A DNA stretch of 64,000 nucleotides from positions 2,790,001 through 2,854,000 of the forward strand of contig JAPFFF010000012.1 in assembly GCA_039105265.1 (NCBI GenBank), written 5' to 3'. Of the stretch, positions 10,281 through 20,032 are shown piece by piece (position 1 is the first letter of the stretch; the number at the start of each line of letters is the position of its first letter). This DNA is from Tritrichomonas musculus (taxonomy: Eukaryota > Parabasalia > Tritrichomonadida > Tritrichomonadidae). The notes under the pieces were generated by a model. The model made no database searches, was not told where the DNA came from, and worked only from the letters and a program-made list of their open reading frames with translations. The position numbers were made by a program, and so were the translations under genes.

Positions 10281-13200
10281 TTAAGTGAAATATCTGTCTG
10301 TGAATGAATATTTGTAATCTTCAATTTCAGGGATATCGCTTCCTTCATGTCTTGTAAAGAATTCAGTTGTTGTGCTCTTTATTTCCTCTTTGCAGTGGCC
10401 CTGAGAGTAATTTCTTTCCAATTCGTTGAAGATATCTGGGAGCCACAGTGGGCAGTCTTTGAACCACACCGACACGTTGGCCAACAAAGCAGAAGCGAAA
10501 GAAACGGCCACGAACAAATTCTTATTAGTCTTATTTTTATCTTTGTTTGCCAATTCAAACAATTCTTTCACTTTTTCAGAGCACAATTCATGATCATCGC
10601 TATAAGCGATACAGACCAGCATTTTCAACAGTGAAAGAGCAGCCTTTCTTACTTCTTGGTTGCTGTCAGAAAGGAAAGAAGGAAGAACTTCGTCAATCAG
10701 TAACATGAATTCTTTCTTAGTGAACAAGAAAAAGTGTGAAAATGTTAAAGCATGAAGAAAGCCAACCAAATTAAGTCTCGAATTCCAAGGAAGCGATTCT
10801 CTTATGTCCATTATTTGCTTCTTTATGACGTTTTCAAACAAGACTTCAAATGTTGATTCTCCATAATTTTCCCATTGAAGGATTCCTAGCTTGCACATGA
10901 TGTTCTTTCCGTAATGAAGGAATTTTCCAGATGTAATGTTGATCAATTTGCTGTCGATGTTGCAAATGTCCTTGAATCGCTCGACAACAAATGGAAGGAA
11001 GAATGAGAAGTCGTGCATTTTGCCTGAGAAAATTTCAGATAAAAACAAAGCAACAAGTTCTGGCATGTCTTCTTTATGTTTATCGAAAACATCAATGAAT
11101 GTTAATGAAGCCATTTCTTTAGATGATTTGAATGAAGGTGATCCGTAATAATTCTCTTGGCACTTTTCGTCGTTTGGATGATATTGACGAGTAAGAGAAA
11201 GACGACAAACTAAAAAGTTTGCGAAATATGAAAGATCGTCCAATTTGAACTTCTTCATGTCAGCAAACAAAGGAATAATTATTTCTTTCATTATGTGAAT
11301 GAACTCTTCATTGAAGAATTCATTTGCTTGCATGTAAATTATGTTTGCAAAGTTCATGACACTTCGAAGAACAACTTCATTCATTTGGTCTTTGTTGCAT
11401 TGAATATCAGACAATTGATTCTTAACTAATTCGTATAACCATTGAACTCGTCTGAAGTCCCAATCACCAACAATTGTTGATGCCATAACTTGAACAGACA
11501 TCGTTGATTGGTCATTTCCTTTTGTGTGAATTAATGGCGTGCATGAAGGTATCAAAAGCTCATCAATTGCAATCTTCTTTTCTTCTTGGTTCCAATGCTT
11601 TGTGGCACGTGAAATGCCGGCAATTAATTCACATATGGCAGTCAAAAGAACAGGAGATGTCAATGAAATATAACGGGCATCTAAAAGTCTAAGAATTAAA
11701 CTTTTTGTGTACTTGACTATTGGTGTTTTTATGATTTGTCCAATCCCTTTCCAAAGTCCATAAATGTGTGTATTAAACGTTGGACTGTCTTCTTTTGGAT
11801 GGAGAAGAGCAAAGCTTTCAAAAAGTGATGTGAATATTTTTTCATTCACAAAAACTTCTTCAGTCAAAAACTTCCTGATTTCAGCGAATTTGGAATCATT
11901 GGGATCAAAAACAGATGGACCTGTGTAAAATACGTAATAATGTGGCTTGCAATGGAATCCTGTTGTCATTTTATCAATGAAAGGAAGAAGTTCTTTGTTT
12001 TCACTTTTGAAGTCATCAACAGAATTGTATTGTTTTCGTGGTGCGATTGGCTTCATTCTGCAGAGGATGTTTGACATTGATTGCAATGCAAAGAGACGAT
12101 TAACGTCCGATGAACTCTTCAATGAATTGACAATGAAACGGACAATTTCAATCGATGGTGGAGGATCTTGAAAGACAATGAAACGAATGATTGTGTAGAA
12201 ATAACGTGCATCGATCTTCCTTGGAAGAGACAAAATTTCATTGTTCAAATCACGCCAGCATTTGCATTCATCAATGTGAATTGTCTGACGATAAAGTTCA
12301 ATTGAATCGAACAAAGAATTCAAATATTCACTGATTTTCCATCCTTTTTCATACTTGAGTGTTACAAGTGCCTTGAAGAAACGAACAAGCAACTCAACGT
12401 TATTCATAATGAATGACAAATTCGATTTCATGAAGAACAAAATTGAAGATTTTAATTGGTATTCATTATGATCTTGACTTTCAAGGATTGACAACTCTTT
12501 CAGAACGAAATCTTCGTTTATTCTCTTCGATTTAAATGCAAAATGATTCAGAATGAAGAATGCTTGATGACTGATCGAATCAAATTCACTATCCATTGAT
12601 GAAAGAACGTTATCTAGAACTAAGTCAACGTTTGATGTCACTTCATATGAGTAGTTATAAAGAGACGATGAAACTTCATACAAATAACTCAATAAGCAAT
12701 AATAACGTGACGGTTTCTGGCACTTTTTCTTCTTCCTTGAAATGTTCTGACAGATTGAATTCATTTTGTTGAATTCGGAACGATGGTTGACTAATCCGAC
12801 ACTCAAAAGTACCAATATTTCTTCCTTGCTTTGATATGATTGAAGCGAAGGAAGCATCTCATTAATGAATTGAAAGATTGCCTTTTCAATGCTCGAAAAT
12901 GTTTCATTGTCGTGAAGATCATTGAATTCAATCTGGCCAATCTTTCCTCTTTGTTCAAACAAGCCGAAGAATGAACTGAGAATCTTTGACATGATTTTTT
13001 GTTTCTTCAATGAATAAGAAGGGAATTTGATTAAATGTGGCTTGATTGAATTGAAAATGGTTTCAGCTGCTGAATTGATTGTTTTCTGATCAATTTGATA
13101 CCATTTTGGATTGACTTCTGATTCATTATAAAGTTTTCCCCATTTGAATTCGCCTTCTTCAGTATTTGACCACTCAACGATGTTTGGTTTTGGAATAGTT

Positions 13201-15350
13201 GTGAGTAACTTTTGAATTAAAACATGTGCACATTCAAGATTGGTACTGCTTTCATCATTTTCATCATCTTCTTTCTTTTCTTCTTCTTTAATTGAGAGTA
13301 AATTAATGATCATTTCAATATAGTGCGACATGTTATCTGAAAAAGTTTGGCACGATACCATTGTTGATGCTAAAATATTGGCCCAGAAAGTCTTCTTAAT
13401 AACTGTTGCCTTATTAAACAATTCTTCAAGTTGTGGAGAAAGAACTTTTGTTATTAAGTCTGGCTTAACGTTCGCCAAATATTGAGTGAACTGGTAAGTG
13501 AAAGAATCCAAAACTGATGCATGTGAAGCACTTTTCAAATGTTTGATTAAATAAGGCAGAACGATTGATTCAATGTAAGAATCATCAAAAGCAGCAAAGT
13601 AACAATCAAAGTGTTTGTCAATGAAAGTTCTAGCTTCATTTGCTCCTTGTTGTTCATTGTTCTTGTTTAAAGAGACGCCCTTTTGTGTGCTGCCTTCAGC
13701 AGTGAGTGATTTGTTGTGATTGAAATGACAATCAATGACAACTTTGAGTGAGTTGATCATTGCTGTTGCTGCCATTCTTTGCTTCATTGAAAGCTTTGAA
13801 TTCATTTCTTTATCACTTGGAATCATTATGAATTGCGCAATGTCAGATAAAGTGGTCATTCCTAAGTAATAATTCTCAAGCAATGAGTTCTTGCAACGTT
13901 CAAGGCAAGCTTCAATGATTTGTGGAACTTTTGTCAAGTTGTCTTCAATATGCTCTTCATTCAATAAGTAAGGAATCAAGTTCTTAATGACTTTGAAGCA
14001 CATTTTTGAAGTTGTTGACATTTCTGGATCTACCAAATTTTGCATGCAAAACGGAACGAGACCGTTTATTGTCAAATCGAACGATAAGTCAGCAAGTTTA
14101 GCGGCGTTGTTTAGCATTTCGTTTTGAATTGGTGCTGGTCCGTTGAACAAAGAAACTTCGACAAAAGGAAGGACAATTTTAACAAATTGTTGAGATGTTT
14201 GATCTGTCACTTTTTGTTTCTTATTCATTGATTTGACACGTTTTTTAATTGAGACGAACTTTTTGATAAGATTTGAAACAAAAGTAACGGCTCCTTCCGC
14301 CTTGTTTGAATGTGGTGTGATCATTGGAATGAAGGCGTTAACAAAGTCATTCAATATGGTTAATAATGAGGAACAAACGGTCGCCGTATCGTCCTTCTCT
14401 TCTTCATATTCAACAAGTAAAGACGATATGAATGACGACGAATACAATGGAATTGATTCCCTGTCAAAACCGCCGATGATACCGATAGGAAAGTCAATTT
14501 GTTGATCGTCAAATAAGTTGTACTCATCGTCTAATATGGAAACACTTGGATTGATTGAGGTTGAAATTGAATTGATAATTGGTCGGAGATATGGCTTCCA
14601 GTCGAAAAAGTGGTTATAGTTGGCTGATGAGTAGGTCTTGTCAAAGTAATGGAAAATGGCACAGGTGGTTTGATGAGAAATTGGATTTTCGAGAATTGGA
14701 ATAAGATGTTTGATGATCTTCTCAAGACATTTCTCCGTAGTTGGATAGAAACGTAAAAGTGTTAAAGTAGAAATTAATGAAACTGTTTCAAAACATCCAA
14801 TTTTGTCAAGATATTTTTCAAGTAATTTGTCGCCATCTGAATCATCTAAAAAGTGATGAACACATGACAAAAAAAGAAGAAAGTTGGCTGATTCAGCTTT
14901 GGGTAAATTTTTCCTCATTAAACGTCGTGGTTGAACAAAAAGCTCTTTATGAAGAGATAACGCTTTTTCCAAGGATAAATGAACATCACTGAGTTCTGGA
15001 CGAGTTTGATATCTAACGCATATGTTTGAAAATAATTTAGCTGCACGGGATTGAAGCGAAAAATCAATAAAAGGTACAGTCGTAATAAAATCAAAAAAAG
15101 GTGAAATTATCATTGAGTACAATTTCTTAAGCTTTAAGTCACGACTTTCTTTTTGATTATTAGAAGTGCTAAAATAATTTTTTAAAGTGCTTGAATAGTA
15201 TTCAATTTGATTTAATGATTTTTGTAAGCCTGATATATCTCGTTTTTGATATGATTCCTTAAAAAGATCAATCAAATTGTTCCATAATGCATCTGGGTCA
15301 AATTGAAAATCAGGAGGAACATGTGAAAGAGGTATATTGGTCTTTTCCAT
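10281..15350 (-). CDS. large HEAT-repeat proteasome activator, BLM10/PA200 (PSME4)-like
   Basis: Uninterrupted 1689-residue protein made almost entirely of amphipathic alpha-helical repeats (HEAT/ARM solenoid), with an acidic loop near residue 700. It has no signal peptide or transmembrane segment. PA200/Blm10 proteins (about 1840 and 2140 residues) are single-chain HEAT solenoids that cap the 20S proteasome and open its gate. Resemblance is strongest near the C-terminus: 'DSNQEVRKAALSLLKMLV' resembles the penultimate repeats, and 'TTEFFTRHEGSDIP' matches the F-x-x-x-H pattern that precedes the PA200 tail. The chain ends RYFT. The family usually ends hydrophobic-Tyr-any (YYA), so the Tyr here is one position early. 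The ATG chosen is the first in the frame; upstream is AT-rich. The HEAT solenoid is clear; the PA200 identity is inferred. Alternatives are another HEAT scaffold. Confidence 0.65.
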   Translation of the reverse strand: MEKTNIPLSHVPPDFQFDPDALWNNLIDLFKESYQKRDISGLQKSLNQIEYYSSTLKNYFSTSNNQKESRDLKLKKLYSMIISPFFDFITTVPFIDFSLQSRAAKLFSNICVRYQTRPELSDVHLSLEKALSLHKELFVQPRRLMRKNLPKAESANFLLFLSCVHHFLDDSDGDKLLEKYLDKIGCFETVSLISTLTLLRFYPTTEKCLEKIIKHLIPILENPISHQTTCAIFHYFDKTYSSANYNHFFDWKPYLRPIINSISTSINPSVSILDDEYNLFDDQQIDFPIGIIGGFDRESIPLYSSSFISSLLVEYEEEKDDTATVCSSLLTILNDFVNAFIPMITPHSNKAEGAVTFVSNLIKKFVSIKKRVKSMNKKQKVTDQTSQQFVKIVLPFVEVSLFNGPAPIQNEMLNNAAKLADLSFDLTINGLVPFCMQNLVDPEMSTTSKMCFKVIKNLIPYLLNEEHIEDNLTKVPQIIEACLERCKNSLLENYYLGMTTLSDIAQFIMIPSDKEMNSKLSMKQRMAATAMINSLKVVIDCHFNHNKSLTAEGSTQKGVSLNKNNEQQGANEARTFIDKHFDCYFAAFDDSYIESIVLPYLIKHLKSASHASVLDSFTYQFTQYLANVKPDLITKVLSPQLEELFNKATVIKKTFWANILASTMVSCQTFSDNMSHYIEMIINLLSIKEEEKKEDDENDESSTNLECAHVLIQKLLTTIPKPNIVEWSNTEEGEFKWGKLYNESEVNPKWYQIDQKTINSAAETIFNSIKPHLIKFPSYSLKKQKIMSKILSSFFGLFEQRGKIGQIEFNDLHDNETFSSIEKAIFQFINEMLPSLQSYQSKEEILVLLSVGLVNHRSEFNKMNSICQNISRKKKKCQKPSRYYCLLSYLYEVSSSLYNYSYEVTSNVDLVLDNVLSSMDSEFDSISHQAFFILNHFAFKSKRINEDFVLKELSILESQDHNEYQLKSSILFFMKSNLSFIMNNVELLVRFFKALVTLKYEKGWKISEYLNSLFDSIELYRQTIHIDECKCWRDLNNEILSLPRKIDARYFYTIIRFIVFQDPPPSIEIVRFIVNSLKSSSDVNRLFALQSMSNILCRMKPIAPRKQYNSVDDFKSENKELLPFIDKMTTGFHCKPHYYVFYTGPSVFDPNDSKFAEIRKFLTEEVFVNEKIFTSLFESFALLHPKEDSPTFNTHIYGLWKGIGQIIKTPIVKYTKSLILRLLDARYISLTSPVLLTAICELIAGISRATKHWNQEEKKIAIDELLIPSCTPLIHTKGNDQSTMSVQVMASTIVGDWDFRRVQWLYELVKNQLSDIQCNKDQMNEVVLRSVMNFANIIYMQANEFFNEEFIHIMKEIIIPLFADMKKFKLDDLSYFANFLVCRLSLTRQYHPNDEKCQENYYGSPSFKSSKEMASLTFIDVFDKHKEDMPELVALFLSEIFSGKMHDFSFFLPFVVERFKDICNIDSKLINITSGKFLHYGKNIMCKLGILQWENYGESTFEVLFENVIKKQIMDIRESLPWNSRLNLVGFLHALTFSHFFLFTKKEFMLLIDEVLPSFLSDSNQEVRKAALSLLKMLVCIAYSDDHELCSEKVKELFELANKDKNKTNKNLFVAVSFASALLANVSVWFKDCPLWLPDIFNELERNYSQGHCKEEIKSTTTEFFTRHEGSDIPEIEDYKYSFTDRYFT

Positions 15351-15612
15351 AAGTAAATTTTAATAAAAATGAAATGAATCTATTTCAATGATAATAAAAT
15401 TTTATCAGAAAGAAAATTTTAGTTATCCGACCAATTAAGATTAGAATTTATTCTTGGAAGAATTTGATCGACTAACTTTTTTTTCTTATGTCAAAATTTT
15501 ATGTAACAAAAAGATAATAAAATTTAAAAATATATTAAAAAAAAAAAAAAGGATTAAAAATAAAAAAAATAATTGATTCAAATTGTTGAATAAAAGAAAA
15601 ATTTTATAATAT

Positions 15613-15924
15613 ATGGATAAGTCAAAAAGAAAGCCAATTAAGAGACCAGTGATAGAAGATTCAGATGATCTTGCATCTTCCCAAAGTAATGTATGTGATG
15701 AACAAGATTCAGATCAACTTAATGAATCCGTATTACTTGAATTGCCAATTCAGTTTTTGCAAGAGGAGCTCATAATGCGAAATAATTTTCCACTGGCAGT
15801 TTGTCAATATACACGAAATTCATTAATACAATCAATTAATAATGATATGAATAATAAAATCAAAAATGAAAATGAAACAAAAAAAAAAGCAAATGATAAA
15901 GATCCTCCCTCTGGATTATTGTAA
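15613..15924 (+). CDS. small hydrophilic hypothetical protein (103 aa)
   Basis: Starts at ATG in an AT-rich leader and runs in the opposite direction from the HEAT gene, so the two are divergent with about 260 bp between starts. The N-terminus is basic (KSKRKPIKRP), followed by an acidic serine stretch (EDSDDLASSQS), a predicted helical middle and a Lys/Asn-rich end. No domain recognised. The basic cluster could be a nuclear localisation signal. It is probably a real small gene because its codon use is far less AT-monotonous than the flanks, but this is not certain. Confidence 0.5.
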   Translation: MDKSKRKPIKRPVIEDSDDLASSQSNVCDEQDSDQLNESVLLELPIQFLQEELIMRNNFPLAVCQYTRNSLIQSINNDMNNKIKNENETKKKANDKDPPSGLL

Positions 15925-16393
15925 ATTTTATAAGGAAACGAATAGAGCATCTTTTGTTATCAAGGAGAAAAAAATGCATCAATGAAACAAAAGTCAGCCG
16001 TCAATTTATTTTTCATTTTAAAACAAAGGAAAGATCAAATATGATAATACTGGATATCTTGTATTATATTTAATATAAACAAATTATCAATTATGATTAT
16101 TCCAAAAAAGTTTGATGCAGATATAAAATATTTATATATTTAAATTCAGTATTATAGAGTTGATATTGTTAATAGATTATATTAGGAATCTGTTTCTAGA
16201 TATATTCTCAATAATTGTATGTTTATCAAGAAAATGTCTTTGATTAAGTAAAAGTTCATGTACAAGTCGCTTCAATAATATTCCTTTTTTCTTTCAATGA
16301 ATATTAAAAAAAAAAATAAAATAAAATTTTGTTTACGAACAATATCAAAATCAAAGAAAATAAAAATCAAAAAAAAAGCGCTAAAATCCTAAA
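15925..16393. other. intergenic region
   Basis: About 470 bp of AT-rich sequence between two convergent genes. Nothing recognised. Confidence 0.5.
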
Positions 16394-17107
16394 TTAAGAT
16401 TCATTGTTTGTTATAACTGGATTTTTCTGTGCAACGTATATGTAATGAAAATGTCCTTCTTCATTTGGATTTTCAATTTTCTTTGGCTCAGAAATAATCC
16501 ACTGGTCTTTAAGATCTTCCAAATAGAATAGCCTAGTTTTCGGAGTTCCGTATGATACTTCAATAAATATTCCATTTTGCTTCAATACGCGCATGATTTC
16601 TTTCATCATTATTGGTACGTTTTTAGATGTTGAAGGTGAACTTGTTAAACAATCCATTGTGCCTTTGTCAAAAACGACATCAAAAGAGTTATCTTCAAAT
16701 AAATCCTTCATTGACAAAACATCACCCGCAACAAATTCAAGACCATTTACATCTGGGTACCTCTCAGTATTTTGATCTGTTACATTTTTTGATATGTCTA
16801 AACCTACAACTTTTTGAAAACCTTCATTGATTAATCCAATAGGAACAGTAGAACTTCCGCATCCGATATCAAGTGCAGAATCTCGGCTTATAAACTCAGG
16901 AGTAATAATATGTTTTAATTGATCCCATTTTTGGTACCAATCGTATATATCTTTCTCTTTTTTGTATCTTTCATCCCAATATTCAGGAAGAAAGTATGAT
17001 GGTGGTGGACGACCAATTATATTTTCAAGTTCTGAATCTGCCTCTTGTGCTTCACTCTTTGATTCTCTCCTTTGGCGTATTGTTGATTGTAAAAAAACAG
17101 AATTCAT
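16394..17107 (-). CDS. class I SAM-dependent methyltransferase, METTL13/EEF1AKMT4-like
   Basis: 237-residue Rossmann-fold methyltransferase. The family entry motif 'PEYWDERYKKEKDIYDWYQK' occupies residues 41-60. SAM motif I is 'LDIGCGSS' at about 79-86, the acidic ribose contact lies in 'VVGLDIS' (Asp104), and the post-motif 'FDVVFDKGTMDCL' is diagnostic. This combination is that of the METTL13 N-domain/EEF1AKMT4 group, whose known members methylate lysines (eEF1A). The eEF1A substrate is inferred from the family. It has an N-terminal basic/acidic extension of about 35 residues. Cytosolic. It is convergent with the small gene at 15613 and followed upstream by another minus-strand gene. Confidence 0.85.
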   Translation of the reverse strand: MNSVFLQSTIRQRRESKSEAQEADSELENIIGRPPPSYFLPEYWDERYKKEKDIYDWYQKWDQLKHIITPEFISRDSALDIGCGSSTVPIGLINEGFQKVVGLDISKNVTDQNTERYPDVNGLEFVAGDVLSMKDLFEDNSFDVVFDKGTMDCLTSSPSTSKNVPIMMKEIMRVLKQNGIFIEVSYGTPKTRLFYLEDLKDQWIISEPKKIENPNEEGHFHYIYVAQKNPVITNNES

Positions 17108-17235
17108 TCAATATATACTCTCATCTCAAACGGTTTTTATCTAGGTTAATAATTGACCGATACGATAAAAAAAGAAACTCATATAAAAAGTGGGTATTTT
17201 TTTTTTTTTATTATTAAAAAAAAAGGCAAAGGAAA

Positions 17236-17976
17236 TCAATAATGAAAATCGGAGCATGCCATTAAATTTGCATTATTTATGGCTTCGTTATTTGTCGTTT
17301 CAATTGAATTATTGGCAATATTGCTTGTATTCAAATTCGTATTTGGTTGGATATCTGAATTGAATTGTTCCAAAGCATTATTTGCTTCTGGAAGATAAGT
17401 ATTAATTTGCTGTGAATTATTTATCTCATCACTATTAGTTTGATTATGAGTTATTTGTGGAGTTTCATTTTGATTATGAATTATTTGTTGAGTTTCATTT
17501 TGATTATGAGGTGATTGCGGAGTTTCATTTTGATTATGAATTATTTGTTGAGTTTCATTTTGAGTAATAGCTATTTGTGGGGTTCGATTTTGATTACTGG
17601 TTATTTGTGAGGTTTCATGTGTTTCAGGAATTGTTTGATTATGAACTAATTGTTGGGTTTGAGGTTGAGAATTTGTTGAAGTTTTACTTATATAAATAGT
17701 ATATAATAACCCAAAAATATATATAATGAGAGTCATACAAAAAACTAGTAAATCAAACATAAAAGTACTCTGAATTTTTAAAAATGATACCAATATTTCG
17801 GTATTTTTTAATGAATCCAAGAATGGCTTATTATTGATAATATTAAAAATCTCCATTATTATGAAAGTGAATTTAAAACAACAAATGAGTAATATCAAAG
17901 ACATTTTTGAACTTAATAGTATTTCTAATAAAGATTTGCAATTTGCTTTTATGTTAGATAAAATTATTTGAGGCAT
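17236..17976 (-). CDS. membrane protein with Asn/Gln-rich repeat tail
   Basis: 246 residues from the ATG at 17976. Two hydrophobic segments lie in the first 100 residues ('LILLICCFKFTFIIMEIF' and 'FDLLVFCMTLIIYIFGLLYT'). A long polar tail follows, with imperfect copies of HNQNETPQI/HNQNETQQI at about 11-residue spacing, then more N/Q/T-rich sequence ending MACSDFHY. No family recognised. Predicted bitopic or hairpin membrane anchor with a disordered, potentially N-glycosylated tail: the NET and NQT sites recur, but whether the tail faces the lumen cannot be told. It is divergent from the 18216 gene across a purine-rich spacer. The phrase TNNEAINNANLM resembles TSNNEALIAANLL in that neighbour, so the two may share an ancestral segment. 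Confidence 0.7.
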   Translation of the reverse strand: MPQIILSNIKANCKSLLEILLSSKMSLILLICCFKFTFIIMEIFNIINNKPFLDSLKNTEILVSFLKIQSTFMFDLLVFCMTLIIYIFGLLYTIYISKTSTNSQPQTQQLVHNQTIPETHETSQITSNQNRTPQIAITQNETQQIIHNQNETPQSPHNQNETQQIIHNQNETPQITHNQTNSDEINNSQQINTYLPEANNALEQFNSDIQPNTNLNTSNIANNSIETTNNEAINNANLMACSDFHY

Positions 17977-18215
17977 CTTTTTCAAATTTTAAAATTTTGG
18001 TGATATTGAAATTTTCTATTTGAAAAAGTGAATTTTTTTTTTGTTGAAAATGGAAAAAAAAATAAACATAGAAAATGGAAAAAAAAAGAAGAAATAGGAG
18101 AAATAGATAGGAGAAAAGCAGATGAAAAAAAAATTGGGGAAAAAATAACAAGAAGAATAAAAAAAAAAAAAGCGAAAAATTATAAAATTTTAAAAATTTT
18201 CCGCAAAAATAAAAT
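17977..18215. promoter_or_regulatory. divergent intergenic region with an A/G-rich tract
   Basis: The spacer between two divergently transcribed genes. About 18028-18180 is strongly A/G on the plus strand, with GAAAATGGAAAAAAAA repeated at about 18045 and 18070. Whether this asymmetric purine tract acts as a promoter element is unknown. Confidence 0.35.
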
Positions 18216-19697
18216 ATGAATGATTCAGATGAAAAGTTTCATGATAGTGTAGACTTTCAAAGCCAGTTGATTGATGTATCACAATTTGAAAATGGAAATA
18301 GCACAAATTTCTCTCCGCCAAAAACCAACTGCAATAATTTTTGTACATTAAATCAAGAAAATACATCTAATAACGAAGCTTTAATTGCCGCTAATTTGCT
18401 TGAATCAAATAATTCAAATAATGTCCAGCAAAATTTTAACCAAAACATGAAATTAATTGTCATAGAATTTATTAAGAAAAAATTACTAAATACAAATGAT
18501 TGTATGTCATTGAAACTCCAAAATCAGTCTTATAATGATGATATTATGAATAAGTTAGAATCCAAAAAATCTGAATTAATAAATTATATTCAAGATCAGA
18601 ATAAAGAGACAAAAATGGAAGCCATAATTATGGCATCAGTTGATGACATTATCAAAGATTTACTATCTAATCCATCTCAATATCTAAATGATGATGAATT
18701 AAATCATCTAAATGGAGACAAAATTGATGATTCATATGAAGAAAATAACTATGGTCCATCAGAAGAAGAAGTTGCTGGTCCATCAGAAGAAGAAGTCGCT
18801 GGTCCATCAGAAGAAGAAGAAGTTGCTGGTCCATCAGAAGAAGAAGAAGTTGCTGGTCCATCAGAAGAAGAAGTTGCTGGTCCATCAGAAGAAGAAGTTG
18901 CTGGTCCATCAGAAGAAGAAGTTGCTGGTCCATCAGAAGAAGAAGTTGCTGGTCCATCAGAAGAAGAAGAAGTTGCTGGTCCATCAGAAGAAGAAGAAGA
19001 AGAAGAAGAAGAAGAAGAAGAATACTTTGATGTAAGTAGTTTAGTCAATATGCAAATTAATCAGCACCAATTAATGACCATTTTGCTCGAAAAAAAAGTT
19101 GATGGTGATATTGACATGTGTGTGGCGGTTCTCCAAAAGTTTATGCAAGCAGAGCCATCAAAGATTGATGATTTATATAAATGTGCCTTTACAAAGATTA
19201 GAAATGATATAAAATCGGGAAAAAGAAGGGTTAACACAAAAGTATTTAGATCTCCGAAAGAAAAAAAAGTAGAAGAATTTATCGGAGAATTAAAAGGTGA
19301 TATTGAAGGAATATTATCTGACTTTCTGAGAAATAATTTCAGTCTATCGTTCTTATTTAGTTTTATTTATGAAAAGAAAAAATACAAATCAACAACAATA
19401 AGTGGTTTTGTAAGAATTGATAATGTCAGTGACTATAAAAATCTATATGAATTGTTTTTTGGCAAAATTTTTTATTCAAGAAATCCTTTGAATTTTCAAA
19501 ATATTAAGTTGAATTTGTTTGTTCATTTCCATTTTGTTATCCTCAGATTATTTATTTATTATTCATCAGTAAATGATGAAACTTTTCCTGAACAATTAGA
19601 TGATATTATAAGTAACCCGTTAAATGACTGGAGATTGAAAATGTTTGAGTTAGTTGATTTACTTAAAGTAACATTTCCATCAAATTCAGGAAAGTAA
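18216..19697 (+). CDS. hypothetical acidic protein with ten GPSEEE(E)VA repeats
   Basis: 493 residues. The N-terminal about 175 residues are polar and probably helical. A tandem block (18753-19022) follows with ten GPSEEE units separated by VA and ending in an uninterrupted run of Glu. The C-terminal about 225 residues look folded, with mixed hydrophobic helices ('FNLFVHF'-type segments, 'SLVNMQINQHQLMTILLEKK') and no transmembrane profile. No known domain recognised. The repeat varies between three and four Glu, consistent with slippage. Stop codon TAAA. Expression and function unknown. Confidence 0.7.
   Translation: MNDSDEKFHDSVDFQSQLIDVSQFENGNSTNFSPPKTNCNNFCTLNQENTSNNEALIAANLLESNNSNNVQQNFNQNMKLIVIEFIKKKLLNTNDCMSLKLQNQSYNDDIMNKLESKKSELINYIQDQNKETKMEAIIMASVDDIIKDLLSNPSQYLNDDELNHLNGDKIDDSYEENNYGPSEEEVAGPSEEEVAGPSEEEEVAGPSEEEEVAGPSEEEVAGPSEEEVAGPSEEEVAGPSEEEVAGPSEEEEVAGPSEEEEEEEEEEEEYFDVSSLVNMQINQHQLMTILLEKKVDGDIDMCVAVLQKFMQAEPSKIDDLYKCAFTKIRNDIKSGKRRVNTKVFRSPKEKKVEEFIGELKGDIEGILSDFLRNNFSLSFLFSFIYEKKKYKSTTISGFVRIDNVSDYKNLYELFFGKIFYSRNPLNFQNIKLNLFVHFHFVILRLFIYYSSVNDETFPEQLDDIISNPLNDWRLKMFELVDLLKVTFPSNSGK
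18753..19022 (+). repeat. in-frame 24/27-bp tandem repeat (GPSEEEVA)
   Basis: Ten near-identical units of GGTCCATCAGAAGAAGAAGTT type; unit length alternates between 24 and 27 bp by one GAA codon, ending in a GAA run. The lack of stops makes all neighbouring frames look open on both strands. Confidence 0.95.
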
Positions 19698-20032
19698 ATT
19701 GCTTAATAATAAACTTTATTTAATACAATACTTTTTCCGATATTGTTTTTGTTCCTTAGACTTGTGTTTCTTGGGGAAAAATGTTTAATTCATAAATGGG
19801 GAGAAATGTATTTGATCAAAAATTATCAATATAAAAAAAAAAGAAAATATATGATGTTCAATATTTTTTTTGCTAATGTAATATGTTCAAAACCGAATTT
19901 GAAAGGCTATAGAATTTTTTCTAATCATCATCAATAATATGATCATACAAAAAACTAATAAAACATTTTAAAAAAAAAAAAAAAAAAAACGGTTTCATTA
20001 TAAAGAAAATTTAATTGAAGTCATTTATTAAA
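19698..20032. other. intergenic region with poly(A) run
   Basis: About 330 bp, AT-rich, with a 20-base A run at 19970-19989 just before the DUF3447 gene. No gene accepted. Confidence 0.5.

Noticed and set aside
18753-19022. CRISPR-like array
   Set aside because: Repeats are contiguous, in-frame and lack unique spacers; no Cas genes and a eukaryotic context.
18667-19048. Long Leu/Gln-rich and Ser-rich ORFs antisense to the GPSEEE repeat
   Set aside because: They exist only because the tandem repeat has no stop in other frames.
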